A stretch of 32,454 nucleotides of DNA, taken from Richelia sp. UBA3308 (lineage in GTDB: Bacteria > Cyanobacteriota > Cyanobacteriia > Cyanobacteriales > Nostocaceae). The notes under the pieces are model-generated. The model searched no databases, had not been told where the DNA came from, and saw nothing but the letters and a program-made list of their open reading frames with translations. Where the stretch lies: the NCBI GenBank assembly GCA_002361335.1, contig DESS01000152.1, forward strand, positions 3,601 through 36,054, given 5' to 3'. Shown here piece by piece: positions 24,831 through 30,831 of the stretch; the first letter of the stretch is position 1, and every line of letters starts with the position of its first letter. The position numbers were made by a program, and so were the translations under genes.

Positions 24831-26240
24831 ATGAAAGAAATAGATACAGGGTACTTTGATGATTATCAGCCACTACCAAGCACAGACGGTTCATATTTCG
24901 GAATCAAAAAGCATGACGCACATAGAGAAAAATATATGCAAGAAGAATTTGAAAAACAGTTTACTCAATTAAAAGAACGATTAAAGGCAGCTAGGTGTAA
25001 AGCTAGGGTGACAAAAAATAATAATAGTTTAGCTTTGCAGGCAACACTCCCCCTTAAGCCTGGTGATAAAGATAAAAAAGGTACTGGTACAAAACAGTAT
25101 TTAATTTCATTAGGAATACCGGCAAATTTAGATGGATTAAAAACTGCTGAGGAAGAGGCTTATGAACTAGGTAAGCTGATAGCAAGGAAAACTTTTGTAT
25201 GGAATGAGAAGTATTTGGGAATTAAGAGTAAGCAAAAATTAGAGGTGAAAACTTTTGGTGAGTTGTTGGAAAAATTTGAAACTGAGTACTTTAAAAATCA
25301 TAAGCGTACAATCAAAAGCGAACACAGTTTTAACAATTATTTTAGAGAATTAAAAAGACGCATTCCTTCAGAACAGCTAGCAACATCTGATAATCTTTTA
25401 CTAATACTTGATAGTACAGAACCAGAAAGCTATCCCAGACGAAATTTAGCTATATCTATATCCATATTCGCAAAATATTTTGACATATATATAGACGTAG
25501 CCGAGTACTTGAAACGACCAAAAGCACAAAAAAGGAATATCCCCAGTGATAGCCAAATAGAATCAGCATATTTAGGATATGAACAATATGCAAATAGTAG
25601 GCAGAAGCGAGGAATTAAAAATAGAAAATTTGAGAATAACTGGAAAATATATAGGTGGATATATGGGATGTTAGCTACATTTGGATTAAGGCCCCGTGAA
25701 TTGTTTTTACGTCCTAATATCGAATGGTGGTTAAATAGTGAAAATATTAATAATACATGGAAAGTAGATGAATTAGCTAAAACTGGAGAAAGAGAAGTTT
25801 TACCATTACACGAAAGATGGATTGAATTATTTGATTTAAAAAATCAGGAAATATGTTTATCTGTTACAGAATATTTTACAGATTCAATCTCTTACAAAAG
25901 GCTTAATTCCAACAAATTAGCTAATTGCAACTGGTTTAAAAAAGCTAACTGTGGCTTTACTCCCTACGATTTACGTCACGCTTGGGCAATTAGAGCGCAC
26001 TTAATGGGTATACCAATCAAAGCTGCATCGGATAATTTAGGTCATAGCGTGCAGATGCATACTAAAACTTATCAAAAATGGTTCTCCCTCGATAATCGTA
26101 AGAGTGCCATTGATACAGCGATCGCGAAGCAAGATACAATCAAAGTGCTTGAAACTAAAGTCAAGGAATTAGAGCTAGAGAATGAAAAATTAAGGATAAC
26201 AATCAAACGCTTAGAGTTAGAAAAACAAGCAATAAAGTAA
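24831..26240 (+). CDS. Tyrosine recombinase 1 (XisA/XisC-like)
   Basis: 469 aa; AAGG sits 5 bases before ATG 24831. The catalytic domain shows Arg in GLRPREL, the box-II motif as YDLRHAW (Tyr where most integrases have His), LGHS and nucleophile Tyr414 in HTKTYQKWF. A coiled coil ends the protein (ELELENEKLRITIKRLELE). Length and motifs fit the XisA/XisC group that excises nifD and hupL elements during heterocyst development. About half its residues match tyrosine recombinase 2 at 27464, including AEEEAYELGKLIAR, so the two share ancestry. It lies within element B and is the obvious enzyme for it. Confidence 0.92.
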   Translation: MKEIDTGYFDDYQPLPSTDGSYFGIKKHDAHREKYMQEEFEKQFTQLKERLKAARCKARVTKNNNSLALQATLPLKPGDKDKKGTGTKQYLISLGIPANLDGLKTAEEEAYELGKLIARKTFVWNEKYLGIKSKQKLEVKTFGELLEKFETEYFKNHKRTIKSEHSFNNYFRELKRRIPSEQLATSDNLLLILDSTEPESYPRRNLAISISIFAKYFDIYIDVAEYLKRPKAQKRNIPSDSQIESAYLGYEQYANSRQKRGIKNRKFENNWKIYRWIYGMLATFGLRPRELFLRPNIEWWLNSENINNTWKVDELAKTGEREVLPLHERWIELFDLKNQEICLSVTEYFTDSISYKRLNSNKLANCNWFKKANCGFTPYDLRHAWAIRAHLMGIPIKAASDNLGHSVQMHTKTYQKWFSLDNRKSAIDTAIAKQDTIKVLETKVKELELENEKLRITIKRLELEKQAIK

Positions 26241-26304
26241 TTTTACTTCAAGGAGTTGTGTATTTAAAATACAGCAGGTTTTATTTTAATTCAGTACATT
26301 TGAA

Positions 26305-26330
26305 TGGGCAGGGATGCCCGTATCACAGGA
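26305..26330 (-). repeat. Dispersed palindrome copy inside element B
   Basis: GGGCAGGGATGCCCGTATCA reads, on the minus strand, as TGATACGGGCATCCCTGCCC, the same family as 22739 and 7159. It lies in the non-coding part of element B, where otherwise only AT-rich sequence is found. Confidence 0.6.
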
Positions 26331-26655
26331 TTTTTAAAATATGGTATTTTACTTCATACAACTGAAAAAATCTGTATATAATTATATAATTACTTTATTT
26401 ATAATTATATTTTTTTTGCTTAAAAGTATTTAAATTCAACCAAGTACAATTGCACTTAGGGGGAGCAAAAAAACCTCGATAAAAATAAGATAAAAATAAG
26501 TGTAGTTTATGTAAGTTTTTTTTTATAAAATGCTTTAATAAACTACTTTTTTTAAGAAACTAATAGTAATTATTTAATTTAAAAATAATGTAGAGTGTAA
26601 GTTAATTTCCGTGAGTTCATTACCATTGAGAAAATAAACTGTTTCTATTATTAAT

Positions 26656-26662
26656 TCTAAGT
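26656..26662 (+). repeat. Element B attachment repeat, right copy
   Basis: TCTAAGT, at the border of nifH fragment b. Direct repeat of 24711-24717. Confidence 0.75.
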
Positions 26663-26832
26663 CTTGGTAAGCACCGTTTTCTTCCAAGAAGTTGATAGAG
26701 GTGATAATACCACGACCAGCACAACCTACGCCAGGTTCGGGACCACCGGATTCTACACAGCGCACACCACGATATCCGGTGAGCATAACTTCTTCGAGTT
26801 CTAAGTCTTCTACTGCACCGCGCTCGGCTGCC
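26656..26832 (-). CDS. nifH: nifH fragment b (nitrogenase iron protein, internal)
   Basis: The longest piece. On the minus strand: AAERGAVEDLELEEVMLTGY, then RGVRCVESGGPEPGVGCAGR, GIITSINFLEENGAYQDL. It includes the first [4Fe-4S] ligand cysteine and the conserved arginine (GVGCAGRG; Cys97 and Arg100 in Azotobacter numbering). The frame is intact. Reading runs on past 26656 into element B sequence (ELIIETVYF..., stop at 26574), which is not NifH. Upstream, past 26832, it meets element C. The reading frame joins fragments a and c exactly when the elements are removed. Confidence 0.97.
26823..26832 (+). repeat. Element C attachment repeat, left copy
   Basis: CTCGGCTGCC, identical to 28960-28969; with one mismatch the match extends to 13 bases (next: GAG here, AAG there). 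On the nifH strand it codes LAAE. Confidence 0.8.
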
Positions 26833-27098
26833 GAGGGCTAAAAAGCTCTTATAATGTCTATATGAAGAAAATTACAGCAATCTTGTTATATATATCGACT
26901 AACCATTGACTAATATTTTCACCGTAAAAGCGCATAAAAATAGAATAAATAAATCAATTTATAAAGAATATTGACTAATAGTTGACTAATTATCTATTTA
27001 TGGAAATTGATTTAGACAATACTCTCTCAACAACTGTTTTTCTCAAGTTAAATACAATAACAATGAGTCAAAAAAATAAATGCTCAAAAGTAACATTT

Positions 27099-27194
27099 TA
27101 TCATGTCCGGTTAAACAGTTATCATATCTGTGGGGGCCTGGGTAAGAAGTAAGAAGTAATAAGTAAGAAGTAAGAAGTAAGAAGTAATGAGTAA
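27099..27194 (+). repeat. Dispersed repeat with STRR tail, copy 3
   Basis: TATCATGTCCGGTTAAACAG, TTATCATATCTGTGGGGGCC, then GTAAGAA units to about 27194. Closest to copy 1 (shared CTGTGGGGG). It lies inside element C. Confidence 0.75.
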
Positions 27195-27289
27195 AAGGGT
27201 TATGTAGTAAGTAATTAGCCGGACTTGATATTATGGGTAATTATAAGGACATCATATTACGCTGAATTTTTGATTAGTTACAAGATTTA

Positions 27290-27341
27290 ATTCTAAATTC
27301 TAAATTCTAAATTCTAAATTCTAAATTCTAAATTCTAAATT
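27290..27341 (+). repeat. Heptamer tandem array (TTCTAAA)n
   Basis: About seven uninterrupted copies of the 7-bp unit TTCTAAA, a typical cyanobacterial short tandem repeat. It is non-coding, inside element C. Confidence 0.85.
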
Positions 27342-27463
27342 CCTTTAAAGCGCGTAATTACATGGTGTGATGATACGCACTTTAAATTTTCCCTAGGAAT
27401 GTAAAAATTGAACAGTATTTATTAGTCAACTTAATTATGACTAATTGTAATTTAAGACTATAT

Positions 27464-28849
27464 TTATTGAGCGATTAGTTTGTATTTTGTCAATTCTAGT
27501 TTAAGTTCGGCTACTTCATTTCTAAGTTTGGTATTTTCATCTTTGATTTTTTCTAGTTCACTCATTCCCTCAAATGTTTGCTCAAAAGCTTTACGTCTAT
27601 TTTCCAAGCCGAACCACTGTTGATAAACTTTAGTGTGCATCTCAACAGAATGACCTAAATTATCTGCTGCTGCTTTTATTGGCATTCCTTGAAGATGAGC
27701 CCGAATAGCGCAAGCGTGACGTAAATCGTATGGCTGAAATGGAATTTTACTCCTTTTGAAATTATTAGATATTAAATCAGTTTTCATTTTTAATTCATAA
27801 CTTGTGGTGCATTGAGAAAACTCTTCTTTCAAATAATCAATAGCTTCTACATTTTTCAAATCAAATAAATTTACCCAATTAGGTACAAAAGGAAATACTT
27901 CACGATAACCAGTTTTATTGTCATGATTAACTTTAAAGGTATTATGAATATTTTCAGGAGACAACAACCAGTCGAAATCAGGCTTATTTGCTATTTCTCT
28001 AGGACGTAAACCATATACAGCTAGCAGTCCATAAGCAAGTTTATATATTTTCCATTTATCCCTTATAGACTTCGGTATATTCTTTGAAAATTCATATTTT
28101 TTTTGAAAGTTATCAATATAGAAGATAATATCTTCATCATTAGGGATATCTCTTTTTTTTCTTTCATGTTTTAATCGTAAATCTGAGAAGTCACAATCAA
28201 GCTGAAGAAAACTATTTATTAAACTTGCTATTCTTATTCCTTCCTCACGAGCCATAGGTTTTTCAATTTTTTTTATACTCTCCCTTAAAGTTGTTTTAGT
28301 AATTATCAAGTCAGATAAAAAATGTGTTTTATATTTTGATTTGTAATTAAAAAAAGTGCCCTCACTTTTTCTAGTTCTCTTCCTAGTTTCAAAATATCTT
28401 TTCTCGAACTGTTCGTAAAATTCCTTAAAGGTAATACCTTTTTCTTTTGTGGCTCTAACACCTAAGTATTTATCATTCCAAATAAATGTTTGACGTGCAA
28501 TAAGTTTACCTAGCTCATAAGCTTCTTCTTCAGCAGTCTTTAAACCATCAAAATTAGCTGGGATTCCTAAACTTATTTTGTACTGTTTCTTTTTTCTTCC
28601 AGTCTTTTCAGTGTCACCAGGTTTTATTGGAAGGGTAGCCCGTAACTGTAATCCTCCTTTTGATGATTCTACGCTGACTTTAGTTTTGCTTGATTTTAGA
28701 CGCTGATTAACTTCTTTTAATTCTTGCTCTAATTTCATATGGAAATGTTCTTTATTGGCATCTGCTACTTTCTTACGCCCTCTATAACTCCCATCAGAAG
28801 TTGCTGGCGGATTAAAATCGGCAAATACTTTACCCTGTATATCATTCAT
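27464..28849 (-). CDS. Tyrosine recombinase 2 (XisA/XisC-like)
   Basis: 461 aa, starting MNDIQGKVFADFNPPATSDG. Conserved pieces: Arg in GLRPREI, YDLRHACAIRAH (Tyr in place of the usual His), LGHSVEMHTK and nucleophile Tyr409 in TKVYQQWFGL; coiled-coil end (KIKDENTKLRNEVAELKLEL). It is homologous to recombinase 1 over the whole length, with clear divergence in the 130-300 region that should read the DNA site, which fits their different attachment repeats. As the only gene of element C it is the likely excision enzyme. Same strand as nifH. Confidence 0.92.
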   Translation of the reverse strand: MNDIQGKVFADFNPPATSDGSYRGRKKVADANKEHFHMKLEQELKEVNQRLKSSKTKVSVESSKGGLQLRATLPIKPGDTEKTGRKKKQYKISLGIPANFDGLKTAEEEAYELGKLIARQTFIWNDKYLGVRATKEKGITFKEFYEQFEKRYFETRKRTRKSEGTFFNYKSKYKTHFLSDLIITKTTLRESIKKIEKPMAREEGIRIASLINSFLQLDCDFSDLRLKHERKKRDIPNDEDIIFYIDNFQKKYEFSKNIPKSIRDKWKIYKLAYGLLAVYGLRPREIANKPDFDWLLSPENIHNTFKVNHDNKTGYREVFPFVPNWVNLFDLKNVEAIDYLKEEFSQCTTSYELKMKTDLISNNFKRSKIPFQPYDLRHACAIRAHLQGMPIKAAADNLGHSVEMHTKVYQQWFGLENRRKAFEQTFEGMSELEKIKDENTKLRNEVAELKLELTKYKLIAQ

Positions 28850-28959
28850 TGGTTGACTAAAATTTGACTAAAAATAAACGTTCAGGATGAACTTTTAATT
28901 TCTATGGAATTGTTACAGGGGAACATTTTATGAGAAATTAACTATTTAAGTCAAATGCC

Positions 28960-28969
28960 CTCGGCTGCC
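28960..28969 (+). repeat. Element C attachment repeat, right copy
   Basis: CTCGGCTGCC at the border of nifH fragment a; direct repeat of 26823-26832. Confidence 0.8.
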
Positions 28970-29018
28970 AAGTGAAGTACGGTTGTTTGTGCTTTAGAGT
29001 GAAGCATCAAACGAGTGG
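28960..29018 (-). CDS. nifH: nifH fragment a (nitrogenase iron protein, internal)
   Basis: On the minus strand: TRLMLHSKAQTTVLHLAAE, the segment just after the GCDPKADS motif in cyanobacterial NifH. Homology begins abruptly at 29018 (CC of the expected TCC serine codon), where element D starts. The P-loop part (MRQIAFYGKGGIGKST) is not in the window, so it must lie further right. The frame joins fragment b when element C is removed. Confidence 0.93.
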
Positions 29019-29055
29019 TGCTGTATAGTTGAAGTAGACACTAAACATAATAGCA

Positions 29056-30429
29056 ATGAAAGTAGGCTACGTCAGGGTTTCAACACGCGAACAAAGCGAT
29101 ACAGATGCTTTAGAGCAGCAAACTCAGAGAATCAAAAAAGCTGGTGCAGTGAGAATATTTTCCGATGTTGAAAGCGGAAGAAGTGATAAGCGATCGCAGT
29201 TTAATCAAATGTTGGAATTGTGCAAAGCTGGGGAAATCACTGAAATAGTCATAACACGTATTGACCGTTTATCCCGCTCGGTTATATCAATCCACAAAAC
29301 AGTCTCCCTCTTTGAAGATTTAGGAGTTAAATTAACTATTCTTGATGCCCCTATTGATGATCCAAACTCACCTTTCGGTTGGTTCTCTATTTCTCAAATG
29401 GGGCAATTGGCAGAATTTGAAAGTCGGCTTTTGAGTTCTCGTATTCAACACGGCTTCGATTACTTTCGCGAACAAAAGAAAGCAGCGCCCACCCCACCTT
29501 TCGGTTATGCCAGAGTGGATGAAAAATATGCATTAGACGAAAGCATAAACGAAAAATCGCGCTTACCCGTATGGGAAGTTGCTACTAAAATAGTTGAATA
29601 TTTTCTTCAGCCGAACGCAACCACCAGAGGTACAATAAATTATGCGTTAGCGTTTTTCGGAAAAAATTGGACATCAGCAGGCTTTAGATACTGGATTCAA
29701 AATCCTACTCTACGCGGACACACAGCGTATAATACTCGTAAAAACCAGAACAATCCAGAAAAATGGATAATACATGAAAATACGCACAAAGCTTTGATAT
29801 CGGAAGAAACTTTTGAACAAATAAAACAAAGATTTCAAGACAATAGACGAAGGTATTCTTACGGACATCAGCTTAGAGCCAAGCCATTACCACTCCAAGG
29901 TCAAATGTTTTGCGGATGTTGTGGATACCGATTATTTATCAAGAAATCCGGAAAGTATTTAACCCACCGAGTTCGATGCAAGAAACGCGATACTCTGGGT
30001 GATAAATTTTGCAAAAATAAGATAGCAATCCGCTTGCAAGATGTCATGGAAGCAGTAGATGCAAAATTAGTAGCACGCGCAGAAGAAATTGCTAATTATG
30101 CAAAGAAGGCGTTGTCTCAAGAAAAGAAAACACCTCCGGAAGTTTTGAAATTAGAGCAGCAACTAAAGTCCCTCCAATCTTTACCAAAATCAGAAATTAT
30201 AGATGCCGCAATTAAGCAAACAAAACAAGAAATGCTACGGATAGAAAATGAACAAGAAGTATCGGGTAATCTTGGTAGAAAGCGTTTAGAGTTAGTACAA
30301 AATGTTTTGAAAGACGCTGATTATTGGAAAACGATTACTGAAGAAGAAAAGATTATTATCTATCAGAAGCTAGTAGATAGCATAACAATTCTAAACGGTG
30401 AAATTTTAGAAATTAACTTGCTTTTTTGA
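29056..30429 (+). CDS. Large serine recombinase 2 (XisF-like)
   Basis: 457 aa. Resolvase domain with catalytic Ser9 in GYVRVSTREQ, TRIDRLSRSV, and SQMGQLAEFESRLLSSRIQ; recombinase domain (FRYWIQNPTLRGHTAYNTRK); zinc ribbon with CGCCGYRLF and later RCKKRDTLGDKFC; a coiled-coil segment. Same architecture as recombinase 1 but distant in sequence, so the two elements arrived separately. The start lies close to the nifH junction at 29018 and it is the probable enzyme for element D. The last 17 bases overlap the convergent small gene 30413-30571. Confidence 0.92.
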   Translation: MKVGYVRVSTREQSDTDALEQQTQRIKKAGAVRIFSDVESGRSDKRSQFNQMLELCKAGEITEIVITRIDRLSRSVISIHKTVSLFEDLGVKLTILDAPIDDPNSPFGWFSISQMGQLAEFESRLLSSRIQHGFDYFREQKKAAPTPPFGYARVDEKYALDESINEKSRLPVWEVATKIVEYFLQPNATTRGTINYALAFFGKNWTSAGFRYWIQNPTLRGHTAYNTRKNQNNPEKWIIHENTHKALISEETFEQIKQRFQDNRRRYSYGHQLRAKPLPLQGQMFCGCCGYRLFIKKSGKYLTHRVRCKKRDTLGDKFCKNKIAIRLQDVMEAVDAKLVARAEEIANYAKKALSQEKKTPPEVLKLEQQLKSLQSLPKSEIIDAAIKQTKQEMLRIENEQEVSGNLGRKRLELVQNVLKDADYWKTITEEEKIIIYQKLVDSITILNGEILEINLLF

Positions 30430-30571
30430 CATTAATATTTTTTAATTCAAATTCAAAATCTTCCTCTGATAAAGCCATCAAGTACTTCTTTTGTTCTAGA
30501 GGAAGATGTTTTATTTTGTCGTAGCGTTCGCAAGTTCTGAGTATTATTTCTGCGACGGTTTCTCTACTCAT
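30413..30571 (-). CDS. 52-aa protein convergent with serine recombinase 2; candidate recombination accessory factor
   Basis: Reads MSRETVAEIILRTCERYDKI, KHLPLEQKKYLMALSEEDF, then FELKNINVKKAS. It overlaps the recombinase stop region by 17 bases. VAEI-x5-ERY and a following LP match the small protein at 23094 (VADI-x5-ERY, LP), which has the same position relative to its own serine recombinase. It is predicted all-helical. No clear ribosome binding site. Function unknown; a role in controlling excision is a hypothesis from position. Confidence 0.6.
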   Translation of the reverse strand: MSRETVAEIILRTCERYDKIKHLPLEQKKYLMALSEEDFEFELKNINVKKAS

Positions 30572-30745
30572 AAAAACAATATTTATGTAGCGTTACCTGA
30601 AATAATTCTACAGAATTAGAGATTCAAAATCTGTTTAAATTAAACATATCGGTAGAATTCCCCACCGTCATAAGTACTTAGGCAAAAGCATCGGGAAGGA
30701 GGTGAGGTTCATTTTCCTGCTTATTACTTAACCGCAAGCAAAAAA

Positions 30746-30776
30746 AAGAAGCCCCAGAATATTACCAGGGCTTCTT
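30746..30776 (-). terminator. Rho-independent terminator of the surface-protein gene
   Basis: AAGAAGCCC (30746-30754) pairs with GGGCTTCTT (30768-30776). On the minus strand the stem is followed by a run of about eight T. It lies 56 bases after the end of the cadherin-repeat gene. Confidence 0.85.
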
Positions 30777-30831
30777 AATTACGGATTAGTATTTTGCAGC
30801 ACTAGACAAATTGTCTGAATTTCTTCAACCT

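Larger units (their letters stand above)
24711..26655 (+). mobile_element. Element B: 1,945-bp nifH element with a tyrosine recombinase
   Basis: Bounded by the direct repeat TCTAAGT (24711-24717 and 26656-26662). Removing one repeat and the interior restores QDLDFV in nifH. The content is one XisA/XisC-like recombinase gene, transcribed opposite to nifH, and 415 bases of AT-rich DNA after it, including a copy of the GGCAGGGATGCCCG palindrome. There are no other genes. At this size it would be a minimal self-excising element. Confidence 0.85.
26823..28959 (-). mobile_element. Element C: 2,137-bp nifH element with a tyrosine recombinase
   Basis: Bounded by the 10-bp direct repeat CTCGGCTGCC (26823 and 28960). 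Removing one repeat and the interior gives CACTTGGCAGCCGAGCGCGG, coding HLAAERG, the normal NifH sequence. The element holds one XisA/XisC-like gene in the same orientation as nifH, and about 630 bases of repeat-rich non-coding DNA (dispersed repeat copy 3 and a TTCTAAA tandem array). Confidence 0.88.

Noticed and set aside
26574..26655. Reading NifH fragment b on to a stop at 26574 as a 70-aa protein
   Set aside because: Past the TCTAAGT repeat the residues (ELIIETVYFLNG...) are not NifH; the frame just runs into element B.
27142..27345. Possible CRISPR array
   Set aside because: The units are 7 bp and directly adjacent without spacers; these are short tandem repeats.
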